Shown here one piece after another: positions 1 to 14,300 of a DNA stretch of 64,000 nucleotides. The translations under genes and the position numbers were made by a program. The stretch is from assembly GCA_013398295.1 (NCBI GenBank), contig VZSF01001075.1, positions 186,001 through 250,000 of the forward strand, read 5' to 3'. Origin of the DNA: Chionis minor (Eukaryota; Chordata; Aves; Charadriiformes; Chionididae). The notes below the pieces were generated by a model that saw nothing but the letters and a program-made list of their open reading frames with translations, had not been told where the DNA came from and did not search any database. Within the stretch, counting starts at the first letter, position 1, and the number at the start of each line of letters is the position of its first letter.

Positions 1-3000
1 TCGGTTGCATCCTAAATGCCTTCTGACAGAACCACGGATAAGATTACGAGAGATGGGAGAGATGATTAGAGCCAGCCTTCATGAAAGCTAACAGACTCAG
101 AAGTCTTCCAACCACTCCCTCCCACCACTCTGCAGGAGCATTGCACCGCTCAGGAACGCATTCCAAGGAACAATCCCATTACCACCTTCTTCTGTGTGGT
201 AGTGCAAAAAGTTTCCTTTCACCTAACTTCATTTGGCCTATCAGGAATAAAAGATGCCTGAAGGCTCTTGAGTAACATCCTGACATGAATATTCTTAAGA
301 AAATCAGTGATTTTTATTATTATCTGTGTAACTACCTGAGTTCAGTTACTGCTTGAGTAACACTTGAGTACAGTATTATTTCTTCTTTGAACTGTTGTAC
401 CATAACACAAAAATATGCTCGCAGCCTTTTATTTTGTCCTGCTGTCCCTTGAAATATCATCCCTTTGTTCTTAATGCAAGAAAATGTATTGGAAAAGGAA
501 TATATTACCATTTAGCAGGTCAGATTTTAATACAGTCTCCAATGTAAATCGGGAAATGCTCCAACGAGCTACACAAGTTTACACGAGTAATCTGCTCATA
601 CCTTTGCATGCTTAATTAGCGCACAGGACCAAAATGCTGAGACCCTTAAAAGTTAATAGCAGTCATTTATTTGTACAAAGATACTACTAGATCTGTATTT
701 CAGACTTCCGCAAGCGGATTTAAGTCAAGGAAGGTATTACAGGCAATGAAAGTATACTCCTACAGAGAAAAAACATGGCAGAATTTTGCAAACATTTCTG
801 AAGTGTACACTCAAGGAACATAGCAAAAAACAAGGGTATTCATCAAGCTACTTATTATTCTTTACATTTAACAGTCACACTGGAACTGGTTTTGTCTTAT
901 TTTAAGAAGATTAATTTCTCATTGACCTTAGGTTTGTGAAAATTAGGTAGAATTAGGTATAGTATGTCAAACAGGAACACCTGTTTAGTAACATAAACAT
1001 ATTTAAATATCAACCTTTCCCTCTGATTGGTTTTTGTAGAAGCAGCTACTGATTAGAGACAGAAATTGCAAACTATGACCTTCCATGACAGGAGCTAACA
1101 TGTAGTGCCATTAAATTCTGTTATTGAATCATCTCATTAAGTAAAAAGGCCAGTTTTCAAAAACATTTTTTTTTACATTTTTGCAAATCAACATTGCACC
1201 TTTGTAAAGAGATCTTGAAAGCAAAATTCCTGATCTGTATCCATGCTTGCACAAAGCACTTTAGCCAACACATGTATTACAAATACAAATAAAACACAGC
1301 AAAGGCATCTGTCACGATGAAAATCTTCTTTCTTTTAGAGATGTTTTGAATAAGCAGTGGGTTTTTTGGCCACAGATCTCGTCACTGTGTTGGAAAAGAG
1401 ATTGTTCAGAGTATAGGTAAGATTGTTAGTCTAAATAGCATCTGATGAAAGAAAGACTATTCTTTTGTTGAACATTTATTACAGCAAACATATGCACCAG
1501 AATCACAACTGTTCAAATCCTTAGATTTTCTAATAAATCCTTTGTTGATGTTAAAGTTCATACTTGGAGCAAGTGTGGATGCAAATAAATCATATATTTT
1601 GGGATTTTTTTTCTTGTCACAACAGATTATCAAATGATCAAAGCAATAAAAGAATGAATTGGGGTTTAAACTTTTATGAAAAAGCAGTTATATTGTAGGA
1701 TCAGACTTTTTAATAGACTGCAGGCATTAAACAGACCTTGTATTAGGCTTTGAAATTAATGGGTCACTGTATAACATTCCAGTCTTCATAGATTGATAAG
1801 ATTAATGCTTGCTTATATAGCAAATTCAATGGCTCATTTAATTTCATATGAATGTTTAAAGTTAAATTGCTTTTGGATTAAGTCTAAACTCATTATTCAT
1901 TTTAATGTCTGAAAGAACTTTCATTTTTCTTTCATTTTATTTAATCAAGTGCATCATCATTAAGTAAAGGCTATGAACTTAGATAGCTGAGAAATAAGGA
2001 AGTTTATTAATTTAGTTTTAAAAAGATCTATTTGTTAAACTTTAATTCAATGACCACTTAGGGTTCAATAAGAAGTTAGGAAAAATAGTGACTGCAACCT
2101 ATTCAGTTTTCCCGTAACAATAGTAGAGGGAGAGGGTGCTTTTGGGCAATATTTTTGCAGCATATTAATGCCTTGGAGAATCCGGAAGGTAAATTTTGCT
2201 GTTAAACACACTCTTGTATTCACATCTCTTTTGCATTTTGAGATTGATCCCCTTTCATTCTAACTCAGCAAGACTTTTGCTAACACTTGGCTCACAATGC
2301 ATACAAATCAATTGATTTCAATTAATATACATCAGTTTACACCAGGTAAAACTCTGACTCTCTATTGCCCACTGATGTACTGGAGTACACTGGGTTGATA
2401 AAGGATTTTTCCTTAATACTGTATTGAACTTCAGAAATCTGAGTGCCAAGCAGAAACTATAGTACACTTTCAAATGGAAGAAGACGCATTAACTTACTTA
2501 TCAACAGAAGCCATACATCAGTTTCCGCTGCCATTCCATGCAGAGTGCACTCTATTACCATACGCATTCACTTTCATCACAGAATTAGACACTGTGCACT
2601 AATTACAAGTTCCAGAATAAATATCTCTTTAAAAACATTCACACATCCTCTTTATTATGTAAACCTTAATGCATTTGATGAAGAGCATGGCTGAGGGACC
2701 ACAAAACCCCTCTCTGGGATTTACCTGGGACTATCAGAGTTTAAGAGTGTTAGCTAATGAATTATTCAAAATGAATTAATAGCTTGGGAGAGTCCTTCAC
2801 CTGTCTGACACAACTTCATTTTCCTTAGATAAGGTTTCTCAGCAGAGTCAGACACTGGCAAACAACTTTGTTTTCCCTTTTTAGCGTGTGTGCGATGATT
2901 TGCACTACAGACAATGAAAAATGTATTTCCTTGCAGAATAATAATAATTTCACCCAGCTGCAATGTAACTTAAAGATGGCCCTCTGAATGCTCTGCAGTG

Positions 3001-6000
3001 GACGTGCAATTACCACCATTACAGATGATAACCTGACCACGTCCAAAACCCAGGAAACAAAACCCAGGACAAAACCCAGGCTACTGTGTCCAACCGAGTG
3101 CTCTGTTCTTTAGGTAACATCGCTCATTTTCTCAGAAAAGCACAGTTTTCTGTAAAGATATGAGGTAACATTTTAAGTTACCTTCTCCTGTTCGTTGTAT
3201 CTAAAAAAGCATTTCTTAAGGAGAAGACATGTTATACTTGTACCGTATTTTCCAGTTCTTTTCCATGATTAATATCTTATTCAGGAGCTGAAAAACAATT
3301 TGCCTGTCATAGTACTGCTGTCTTTTATTTATTTATGGATTTATTTAATTAACAAGAGGAAACTACTTTTCTTTATAATTGACTTTGCACGGTGTGTCTA
3401 ATGCCAGTACCTCATAGTTTGCAAGCAGTGTGAATCTGCGTGCAAAGACACAGATACACCCATGAAAACTGTAGCATCATGTCTTAGTCTGTGATTTACT
3501 GCAACTTGTTAAGCACTTCTAAATAAAAACACTTCCTTATACAGTTTTTTACAATGTTTGAATTAGTGCTAATCGTGCAGTAACAGAACAAATTCAAATG
3601 AGGCCTATGTCCTCTTGCTGGATGTTCCTTCCTATAAGAAAGCAGAAAATTCCCAGAGCTTCTAGCAACCTGTCACTAAAACCAGACATTTCAAACTATA
3701 TAATGACTTTGACTCCATGCTGAGTCAGGGACAAATAAAATTAAGATTCCTCCCTCCTCCACCTCAAATGTCAACCATGTGGAACATAGGTATGCAAGAT
3801 CAGTGAGTTTTATAGTGTGATACTCCTCCTGCACACTCTGAGAAGCCACAGGAGTTATTGCTGTGCTTTCTCTTCCATCTTTCATGATGGGCAGGCAAAC
3901 TGACCTGCCATCAGAACAGTGTAATTTGTTGCTGCCTTTGGTTTACAGCAAATTACTACCGCCCTGAAGCAAAGGAGAAGCAAGGAGGGAATATGTCTCT
4001 GAGGTACATTTTCTTTTAGGCTATTCCAGGGGGGATGGCAGCTTATGCACTATCTTTTTTGATCAACAACTATCTTTGAATATAAATCTGCGCAGGAGTC
4101 CCAGGAGGTTTGCTACAGCCCCTCAATCTCTCACAACTCTCGGGGGATCCTGCTGCAGCACATCCAATCCTCTCACTCCCCTTTCTCCTCCAGGGAAGAC
4201 CAGCCACAGCTGAAGTTAAAGCAGACAATAAGATGGGAAAAGAATATGGACTATGTGCTGGAAGTAACAATAATGAAAATAGTAATGTAACTTGGCATCA
4301 GTAGTGACGTGGAGGCTGAAAGAGCAGCAATGTTGTAGAGATCAAAGCAGTGGGGAACTGTTCTTTGTACTATTAATATCTCCCATATTTTTAAAGTGGG
4401 AAAGAAACGTAAAAGCAAACTGTATACTATTTTCCCTCAGGCCACCACCATTAGAGGCACTTGATAAGCCTTGCAAACTCCGACAGAAGGACAGCAGACC
4501 ACTGGAGTATAGAATATAACATGTACTATCTAAAAAGCTAACATGACAGATACAAGGCAAGGCAAGTATTCAATTTGGGCTATCACGAAAAGAAAGAAAA
4601 ACAAGAAAAGAATCTTCTGTGACAGTTCACCAAGGAAATGGCTCTGCTGTATCTGGAAGCGTAGCCCCGAGCCTCTGTGCTGTGTGCCCGTATGGAGGTA
4701 TGTGAGATGGCCTTACCAGGAGCGGTCCTGAGAAACAGAGCTGTTCCCAAGATTTTTGTCACGTTTTTACTTTCTTTCCTCCTTATTCTTGATGAATAAC
4801 TCTTAAGGCATTTGTCTTTTATTTGCAGCCAGACCAAAAAGGAAACTGCCTTATTCCTCCTCCTTTATTGCCCTCCCCTGTCAGATCAGAGACCCTGAAG
4901 GGCAACATGATGATGGAGGCACACGAGACCAAGCCTTGCCTGTCCCCCGCTTGTAATTAGGCAAGTAGCACATTTGCTCTCCCAGGGTTGGACTGCAGAT
5001 CTTGCTTAACCCACGCGGAAAGGAGTGTTTTCTTGCCTGTGTAGAATTTTTTAGAAGTCATTTGCAAAAATGGATTGAGAGAGATCATGGATGTCTAGAA
5101 ATGGTATAGGGCAAAGAGTCAGGTCATTTGGTTTGTTTTACTCATACAGCCCTTATTTCCTTTACTGTCTGTCCGTACTTTCTGTGTCTCCCTCTCTGAC
5201 TCATCTAGCTACACTCTGCAGGCTCTTCAGAGCTGGAACTGTCTCTTCCATAACTCAGCAGGGGTTCTAGGAGGAGGGGGGTTTGATCTTGGTTGTATCC
5301 ATGGGTAACATGATAGCACAAATAATAATTTTAGAAGCAGGATTACTGAGCAAAATATTTGCGAAAGAAGACAGTGGATATTGGAACAGCAATGCACTGC
5401 CTGCTTGACAGAGATTGAATATAAATATATCCTTAGATTATAAGCAAATGAATTGCTTTAATATATTTCCAACAAAATAATATTCTCTTGGAAAATATCA
5501 CTGAACTGGAGCTTTACTTATTTTTATTTCTTATTAAATATCGCTCATTAAAATTTCTTATAGAAAACTTCAACTGCTTTATCAAAATTGAATATTTATT
5601 TCGACATTAAAGTTTAATTTAAAATATGCTGTGTTTTTATTCACATTATTTCATGACCTGCCAGTAGTAGAAAATGTAACACTATATCCTACACAAGGAT
5701 ATCGAAAACAGCTCCTTCTCTATTATACTGATAAAGAAATCAGCAAAGTCTCTGACGATGCTTTTGTTCTTAGTAAATTCTCCCATACACTGTCACTTCT
5801 TTAACCAGACTATGACACCAAAATAATAAAAAATAAAAAGACAATTTTAAACCTAAACTTTTGAGTTTGAAATACACATTACTTTTTGAAGCTGCCGTTT
5901 AGAATTTTCCTTTTGTAGGAAAGTTATTTGTTCCATTTCTGAACAAAATTGAACTTCAAGATGTCCGCATTTCCCAAATAGAAATTCTATATTCTGTTCA

Positions 6001-6600
6001 GCTCTGTTTAAAAATTCAGCATGTTATGCACTGCTCTCATTGCTCAGAATAGTGCTATTTAGAGTTGTGCTATTTGTGGAATATTTGACAATTATTAACA
6101 AAATATCATTTCAGCCTAGCTTATAACTTCAACTCAAATTCTACTTGATAGTGTTTATGTGCTAGCTGAAGTGTTTTTCATGTGTTACAATGACATCTTC
6201 AGATGTCTTGCACTATCTTACAGTTTTCAAATGAGGCAGCTCAAACGGGACTCTTTTTAGTGGCAATTTCATGAAAATCATCTAAAGAAAAAGGTTATTT
6301 AGAAGCAAATGGAAGAGGGGAGAGCAAGAAAAGTAAATGAGGCAATACATTTCCAGCTAGGTTAAATGTCAGATTAGAATTCAAAGAAGCAATAACGGTA
6401 GGCAACTGTTGTCAGATTCAAATGACTGAGAAATGATGGGTCTGATTCTATCCGTATTATAGAACCTGCCATATTTGGTCATTTCAAAAGCTGAAAGGGG
6501 CAGATTCTCAGTGGACGTAAAACTTCAACAGCCCTACAAGATGCCAAATGGAAGTTGACAATTTATATCAGATGAAGGTCTGATTCATCTTATATTACTC
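1..6600. other. AT-rich non-coding DNA, nothing recognised
   Basis: This stretch is AT-rich unique-looking sequence with many A and T runs. Open frames are all under about 85 codons, occur on both strands and overlap each other (for example 2443-2694 plus, 4583-4837 minus); none shows a protein motif I recognise. No CR1 tail, LTR or RNA gene is visible. A somewhat GC-richer patch lies at about 4600-5000 without any supportable exon. I read it as intergenic or intronic DNA. Confidence 0.7.
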
Positions 6601-6665
6601 ACATTATTTGAGTTATATATATTATATACGCAATATGTAACACATATATACACAAACATATCTAA
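6601..6665. repeat. AT-rich simple sequence, (TA)n/(CATA)n-like
   Basis: A short run of interrupted TA and CACATATA-type units, including atatatattatata and cacatatatacacaaacata. It is a decayed microsatellite. Confidence 0.55.
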
Positions 6666-9042
6666 TAGGGTATATTACTTACATGACCTTGGCTTAGTGT
6701 TAAAAGATGGTCCTATCCTTAGACTATCAAATATTCTTGTATTTTTTTTTCAACTAAGTGGAATAGTTTTGAAATATCCCCTGTGCAAATAAAATTCAGA
6801 CTCTACACTTGTCTCCAACTCTGCATGTATCCGTGCTTCTCTTAAGCATGCAAAGAGACACACCCCGCTGTACAAAATACTTGCTCTAGCTACTAAATGT
6901 TGTCTGCTTGCCTTTTTCTTTTGGCAGGCAGAGATATTCTGGTATTGCAGAATCATCCCCTGAGTAGCAGCACGTAAAAACATCATATAACAAATTGCCA
7001 GATTGGTGGTGGAACAGCACAGACTTCACGTTTGCCTTCCTCCCTGTAGTGCTTTGACTTTTAGGAACAAATATGCACATTTCCCTGTTGGTCTCTAGCA
7101 AAACACACAAAAAATATCTTTTTTCTTTACCTTCCCCATTCCTTTGTGAATTATGGAGTAGTAAGCACATTTTTAAATACAGCTTTGCAGACAGTGAGAT
7201 ACAGCTCCACTCCGTGCAAGACAAATTGAAGCTCATTTATGAAAGTACATCTAAAAATGCCAAGGGAGTAGACTTATCAAAGAGATGACATCAAGTTGTC
7301 ACTCATTCTTCGTATATACACCTGTGATTGAGAAAAGTGTTTTCTTTAATATAACTTGATATTTGAAGAGAATATGACAAAATGAAGTCCCATCCCTTCA
7401 TCATTTACATTATGCCTTAGGGGTACAAAGTTGATCTAAGACATTTTGATTTATGCCTATTAGTGAAGCTGTACCCACAGATGATCAAAAGGCTCATTCT
7501 GATTCCTATAAAATAGTCAATATCACAGTTAGGGAAACGTATTAGGTATAATTAAATTACAGCTATAAATTACATAAGCCTGAGAATTTTTGTGATAAAT
7601 ATCATCTGATATACCAGCCTTTTTAAAGAGTTCATTCCATGCACCCTCCTTCTAAAGACAGGTCCTAAACTACAGGGCATGAAAAATGATGAACATAAAA
7701 AAAGGAAGCTACCCTGCTTAGAGACTTACAGCTAACCTATCAACCTCTTGTGCTTTGCCATTTGACATTGTACAAGCTATATCATGAAAGGACGAGCATA
7801 ATGAAAGTACCTTTTGTCTTTATTTCAATCATACGTATCCTTTGCAAACCAAGATGTAACAGAGATGTGCAGAAAGGGAAAACAGAGCGATACACTGCCA
7901 CTGGAATCTAAGAGAGCTCAACACACAATTCACAAAACTCAGTGTGGGCTTTTGTATGCAAGCAAAAAGCTTTGGATGGGAATGAGGCAAGAGAAGACAG
8001 ACAGCATTTTTTCTCACACTGGGCGTGCAGAAGACGTAGAACATATGCACAGAACATATATCTAACTATATGCAACAAACTCTGTGGCAAATGTTAAGGG
8101 TCAAGAGTCAGATGTATGCCCAGCTGTACACATTAGCCAGGAACAGAGCGAAACCAGTTATAACATCCTGAGCGAGTCTGGTTGGAATTATTAGGTTACC
8201 TTTACAACTGTAATAAAACGTAAACAGGCTGCAGATACTCTAAGCAAAAAAAGATGGGATTAATACATTGTTTCAATTTGTTTCAGGAGCAAAAATGTAG
8301 AAATTATTTCCACATGGAAAAAGTCCTAGTTAGCGAGTGACATGAGGGCAGGGAGCAAACATGAGAACTGCAATTATGTTTGACCTATGCTCAGTCTAGT
8401 CTGCTGTACTCTCCGGACGATGCAAGCACCACATCCTTGGGCTAGGTATAAGAAGCTTCCAGGAAAATAAAAACCTAAAATTGTGCTAAATCCTATTACT
8501 GAAGGAGTTCATGCTACCCTCACACTTGGTAGGCATTCACTGTAAATACACATAAAACTATTGTATAATCCTTCCTCTTTAGGACCTTTCCACTTCTCAA
8601 ATTCTATGAAAAGCTTATTGAAGGACAGGCTGTAGTGCATTAAGCCAGCTGCCTGTCATGCTGGTAAGTCTCATTCCCAATACCATTTTATTCCAGCAGT
8701 CAGTATTCTTCTGTTAGCTCTCCTTTCATTTTTAGGCTGCAGCTTTCCCGGGCGCAAAATAATCTTTTGGTTCTTGCATGAGTAGGAGAAGAGAAGTGCT
8801 GGAAAGCAACTGGGCACGTGATCTCTTAAGGGATGCCCATGCGCAGTAACTGGACTTGCCAGATGAGTGACAGAAGTATTCCTAAGCGAAGGGGGAAAAT
8901 CCAAAGTCACACACAGATAAGGAGTGGGAAGAAGTGACCCGAGAGAGGAAGTGCATGGCCAGCTTGGAGTGCCTTGGTAAAAAAGAATGGTTTGCAATGT
9001 GGCCAGGCATTTGGTAACCATCTGAAACAAGCTACTCCACTC
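6666..9042. other. Non-coding DNA, nothing recognised
   Basis: AT-rich sequence. The longest open frames are 116 codons (6886-7236 minus) and 126 codons (8671-9051 minus). Both lack recognisable domains and overlap frames on the other strand, so I do not call genes. A fragment at about 6437-6540 starts gggtctgattct, resembling the termini of the palindromic relics described elsewhere in this window, but it is too short to call. Confidence 0.6.
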
Positions 9043-9163
9043 GGGTCCCAATTCAGCAAGGGATTTTGGTCAACATCTAATTGTGATTGCTTTGACTTCA
9101 GTGAAAATGCTCATCTGTTCAACATCAGACATCTGCTTAATTTCCTGAACGGATTGAGTCCTA
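9043..9163. mobile_element. Decayed palindromic (MITE-like) interspersed repeat
   Basis: The left end reads gggtcccaattcagcaagg and the right end, reverse-complemented, reads aggactcaatccgttcagg, so the two ends form an imperfect terminal inverted repeat. The centre contains ttgacttcagtg, the midpoint typical of an old palindromic repeat family common in reptile and bird genomes, built on a gattcagcaaag end and a tgacttcaatgg centre. I see no coding capacity. I recognise the family pattern but not its name. It is probably a non-autonomous DNA-transposon-type element; class is uncertain. Confidence 0.5.
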
Positions 9164-11251
9164 CAGAGCTAAACACACAGACATGACAACTGTTAGTTCA
9201 GGTGGGGGATTGTGCCATTTTGAGACAGATGTTAATAAGCCACTGAATGCATCAAAGTCAACGGCACTAAAAGAGGGTCAAATTTGGCCCTGTTTCTATG
9301 TTTGTACATTCTGCTGCATTATGTCTTTTCCTTTCCTTCATTTTTGCATTGCGCTGTCTCACTTCACTACAAACTGTATGAGACAGAGCCTCCTCGGGGA
9401 ACAGCTAGAGATTTGAAATTCACATCACTTTTACCCTTAAGCCTGTCAGATGATCAGATAGCCGAGAAAGTGCTAATAGCTTATGCTCTGGTGAAATATG
9501 TTTTTCTGTACATGATTACCTTTGTATTTTGTTCCCCTTATCCCTGATTGTCAGCATTTTAATTAAAAGTAGAGGTGTGAGAACATGGGAAAACCTGTCT
9601 GCAGAACAAGGCTGACTTTGATTTAAGTTACTGTACTAAGTTTGTAAATTTGGAACTCAATTTTCTGCTGCTATCATCTGTTTGGAGTGATACCATGGAG
9701 CTTGATGCTGAGCAATTCAGCTTGCTTTCTGGGGCACCTGTAGCTCCCCAAATAGGGCAGAGGTAGCATAGACAGCAAGAAACCTGTGATGAAACTTCCC
9801 CAAAGGTGGTTTAAGCTGTTATTGCTTCTCTGACTAAAAGTTTATGTCACTACTACAACACTGTGAGACCATGAGGTGTCCACTCAGCTACACCTGCTAC
9901 TCAGCTCCTCCATGGCCAGTTTACTCATGCTTGAGGGCTCCATCACATCAGCTTTACGGCTGGATTTAAAAGATTAATATCCACAACTTTTGTCTTCCAG
10001 GGACTACTGACCTTGTAGACAACACAATAGGTAAACTCACCTAATTTCTCAGCTGCTGTAGCTCACAGACTTCTGTATTTTACTGCAAGTTAATCCAGTG
10101 GTTGGTAAGGAGCACATTTATGTTCACTCAGCCACCTCTGTCATGGGGCTTCCAGAGTAAAATCAAGAAGGACAGGCGCAGGCGGCAACCTCTCTAATGT
10201 CACAACTTGAATCTCTGCAGCTTGTAAGACCCCGCACCAAAGAAACCAGCGTGGTAATGTGTCGATATACACTCCCCTCTACTGCAGGGAAAAATACTGC
10301 TGCAGAAGGGTGGGAAAGGCAACGGAGGGCTCTAACCTTTAATCTGCCACCACAATATTTGCTAGTTTATTTGCCATTTTCTGCGGTACCTTACATAAGG
10401 CTTCATTATACAAAAACCCCCAGTAATCTACTTTACTGACAACAGCCCTGGCTTTGAAAGGGTTGGCCTGTTCAAGGCTACATATAAGCACAATTGTGAT
10501 CCAGAATTAGATCTCCTCCATATTCCCTGGGAGGCCTAACTGGTAGGAGACACAATTCTTTAATGGATTCAGCTTTGTGTACTCACTCACTTCTGGAGAC
10601 GAAAATTTTGCTCCTGAGTTACATGAAGTTACGTGAAGGTTTTTTAAAAGCAGACAATCTCTAGTGAAATCTGTAAAATAGAAACTGTGAAAGAAAGATA
10701 AATCCTTATGTTTGTCCTTGTTATATACTACTTGGGATCATAATTCTATTTTTTCTCAGGGTTTCTATGATCAAAGAATACCTTTTTCATGCCAAAACAA
10801 AAAATTAGAACTCCATCACAAGGAAAAAATGTACTATTTTATCATGAATCAGGGAGAGGGTTACATCATTATTTTTTTCTTCACGTGGAAACACGCTGTT
10901 GAAGCAACCACGACAGACCAGTATCTGATTGCTGAGGTGACATAACGATTTGACAGAAAAAACTGCAAGACAAAAGGAAGTAAAACAATATGATAAAGAT
11001 GAAAGATGATACAGTAAAAAAACCACGAGGAAAGAACTGAGCATGAAGTAATAGCATTAGTACACAACGGAGTGTGATGTGACGGAAAAGAATTAGAGTG
11101 ATATGGTTCATAATCCTGCTGCACAGAAAGAAGTGTTCTGATGATATATTGCAGCGACAAAAAGACAATGTTGGATTACACAGAATATAACACATAAATG
11201 GACAAAGCAGAAAAATGCTGCAATACACTGGAAAGAAGACAAAGCATTCTG
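9164..11251. other. Non-coding DNA with a possible second palindromic half-element
   Basis: Mostly unique sequence. A segment at about 9228-9292 ends gggtcaaatttggccctg with tcaaagtcaacgg before it. This resembles the right half of the same broad palindromic repeat group as the element ending at 9163. Open frames at 10805-11261 on the minus strand (up to 126 codons) arise from A-rich plus-strand sequence and show no domain. Confidence 0.5.
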
Positions 11252-11330
11252 ATATGTCCACGGCAGGGGGGTTGGAACTAGATGATCTTTAAGGTCCCTT
11301 CCAACTCAAACCATTCTATGATTCTATGAT
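11252..11330 (+). mobile_element. CR1 LINE, 3'-terminal fragment
   Basis: A severely 5'-truncated CR1. It contains cggcaggggggttggaac, then agatgatctttaaggtccc, ttccaactcaaacc and terminal octamer-like repeats attctatgattctatgat, which is the diagnostic avian CR1 3' end. Only about 80 bp remain and no coding part is present. The close match to the canonical tail suggests a relatively young insertion. CR1 elements end in short ATTCTRTG repeats and make no poly(A) tail, which fits here. Confidence 0.93.
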
Positions 11331-14300
11331 ATTTATATTTTAATGATCTCATTCTAATTCTGTGTAGCTGAAGTCAATAGCAGTGTTCACGTGGACACTT
11401 ATTAGCTTAATTGAAGAATTTGATATAAATAACCGGAAGGTTTCACTGGAGACAGTGATAGCCAGTAGAAATTCTCTACGAGCACTAAAGCCCTGCTCCT
11501 ACTGCTGTATGGTGGCACTCGCAGTGGTGGCATGATTGGTGCCTGACTGGGATTTGGGATCATGAGGGAGAGCGACACTTGACCCCTACCTGTGTGAGCA
11601 AAGACAAGATATGCATGGGAGTCTGCTTAATTTCACTGCAATGTACCACACTATTGGGTCCCTAATACTAATTGGCTCAAGTATCTCTACCGTGTTTATG
11701 TATTTGCCATATTTAAACCAAGGTAAAATCACTGAAGCTTAGACAAATCTCAGTTTCGGATTGTGTGACTTTTAGGATGCTGTCCTTTCCTTCCCCGGCA
11801 GGAAAGTAGGTTGCTGATATTCTTGGTTCATCTTTGCTCACAGAGGTAAAATTAGAGGCCTTGAGACTCCTGCTGGTAGAACAAGCTCTCAATTTCTCAC
11901 TGTTGAAATTCAATCTGATTTCTATCTTTTTCACTAAACATCTGTCAACAGAAAATAAGCAATTCCCATCAAAGTGTTGTATTAGTTTCTGAGGTATATA
12001 CATTCAGATAGTAGAGGAAGAAAAACTTAAAATAATTTAAATTGGGCTGGTCTTTTTTAATTTGTATTTTCTAGGAAACTAAGCAAAAATATTAATGCAG
12101 GGCATAACTATAACCCACTCAAAAGAAAATAATCAAAAGAGAGAGGCTGATTCACTGTTAGATCACTAACAACTTCTTTTCTTACTATGGGCCTGGGTCT
12201 GATTTTCCGCTCCTTATGCTGGGGCAACTCTATTGACATGGTTATCTTCTGTCTGCTGCGATGGACGCAGGAAGACAGTCAATCTGCACTTATTTACAAT
12301 GAATAACATGTAACTGAAATCAGAAGCTTTCTTTGCAGTATAGGATAATATGAGATCTATCAGTAGCCAGTGGGACCAACTTGATACGCCAACAATACAA
12401 CTCTTCTTTTCCTACGTGGAATAGGAGCATTCAGCTACAGAGTATCTGAATATATTTCAGGTCTGTTTTAGCATTTGCAAGTCATACTTCAAAAAACAAT
12501 TTATGTTTCATTTATAAAGAAATATCCAAAAAATAGATTATGATACAATTTTTTTCAACTATGTAAAACCTCAAAAGAACGGTGGTTTTTTTCACTGCAG
12601 TTTTGACATTGCACAATTTCTCAAGGGAATTTTAAAAGTAGTCAATTTGTACCTTGAAGGTAAACCCACACTTTCTGTGAAATCTCCTTCACCTTTCTCA
12701 GACCTTTGAGAACAACATCTGAACTGTCTACTTTTCCTTCTTTTTTGTCAGATACTCCAGCAATAAGGTTGTTCAGATTGGGATTTTATAGTCACTTAAG
12801 ATTTTGTCTTTCTTTGTTACACGAAATTATTTATAGGGTTTTTTTTTCCCTCTTGAGTGCTACTACTGCTGCTGAACAAACAAGTAGTTTAGAAACTTCT
12901 TTTCTTTCCCTGTAAGACAGCTGTGCTAAGTGCTAGCTCACTGTAAGTAAACTGGTCTCTGAATTATGATCTAGTTTAGCTTTAGTTCTCTTGGCCAAAG
13001 AAGCTCCTATCCCTTTGTTCACCCTGTCCTTCCTCTGGAGGTTACTTCCCCCAGAGCACCAGTGGCAAAGCCAATGATGCCTCTGCTCTTTTGACATTGC
13101 AGTTCACAACCTGGTACATTAAATTAAACCGAAACCGAAGATGGGTTGAATTAACATGCTAGCCTGCAAACTGTGGCAGCTGAGCCTTTACTACAACTCC
13201 CATTCTGCTGGCTCTGCCACCAGGTTTGATAACCTTCTTACAAGGACAGAGAGCCCAGCGACGGGCTTAGCCACTCTGCCTAAAGCCAAAATGAACTACG
13301 AAACTGAGCCCTGATCTTAAAGAGTTGCCTTTTTATTGTTTTCTCACAGATCTTAGCTCTCACTTGTTTTTTCTTCATCTTGGATTCTTAATAAAAACTT
13401 TAACCACACTTCCTCCTGAGCTTTCACTGCTCAGAATTACCTAGATAGCCTAATTAATTTCAATTTCATTGCTTTTGTTTGCAATATAAAAGATGAATGG
13501 AAGAGAATGGTAGTGTTGCAGCTGAATATAAAAGTACAGCTGCAGCAGAGAGCATGAAATCCTTACGACAACCTGCAAGAAGAATCCCAATGTGCTACAC
13601 AGTATTTCCCTGTACAGGCACTGGATCACACTATCTATGAGTACAGCAGTCTATACATATGAAAAAAACCAAACCAAAACAGCAAGTGAACAAATAAATG
13701 AAATAAAAAATATAAACGATCAAAACACAACACTTTACTTGATGAGAGGATGAGAAGAGGCAAGTACGTGACAAACTTGTTGTTCGTTGACAATAGCTTC
13801 CTTAATGGGAGTTGCTTAGATGCTTTAGTGCAGAACATTGTCTAAGGGGAAACATGGAAGAGAATACAGAGCAAGTAAAGATCTGAGTATTAAACTCAGT
13901 GCTTTCTCCCATGGGCTGCATTTGATGCTTGTAATGCACTGGGGATATTTACTGTGCAGCATTTAATGGCACTTAAAATCATGCTTTCTCCCCATGGTGT
14001 GTTGAGGAAGTGCCCACTATATAATCGAAAACCTGTAGGAGTAGATTTATCCACAGCTGCTAATGGCTTTCCTTTGCTTTCCCTTGCTTTCCCTGAGATT
14101 CTTTATTCATCCAAATATATTGTTTTCTACCTGAAAAATATTTATCAGACTGGAAACACACACTAGGAAGCTTCTTCCCAGGAGGGATGAAACGACCACA
14201 AATCTTGTAACTTTCAGGAAAAATGTAAATCTCAGTATTTTACCCTTGCTTTTTTGTAAGTAAATCATCAAGAAAAAAAGAGGAGAGGAAGGAAACAGAA

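Noticed and set aside
10805..11261. Overlapping minus-strand frames rich in F, L, C and S, resembling membrane proteins
   Set aside because: They arise from A-rich plus-strand sequence, overlap each other in all three frames and have no specific motif.
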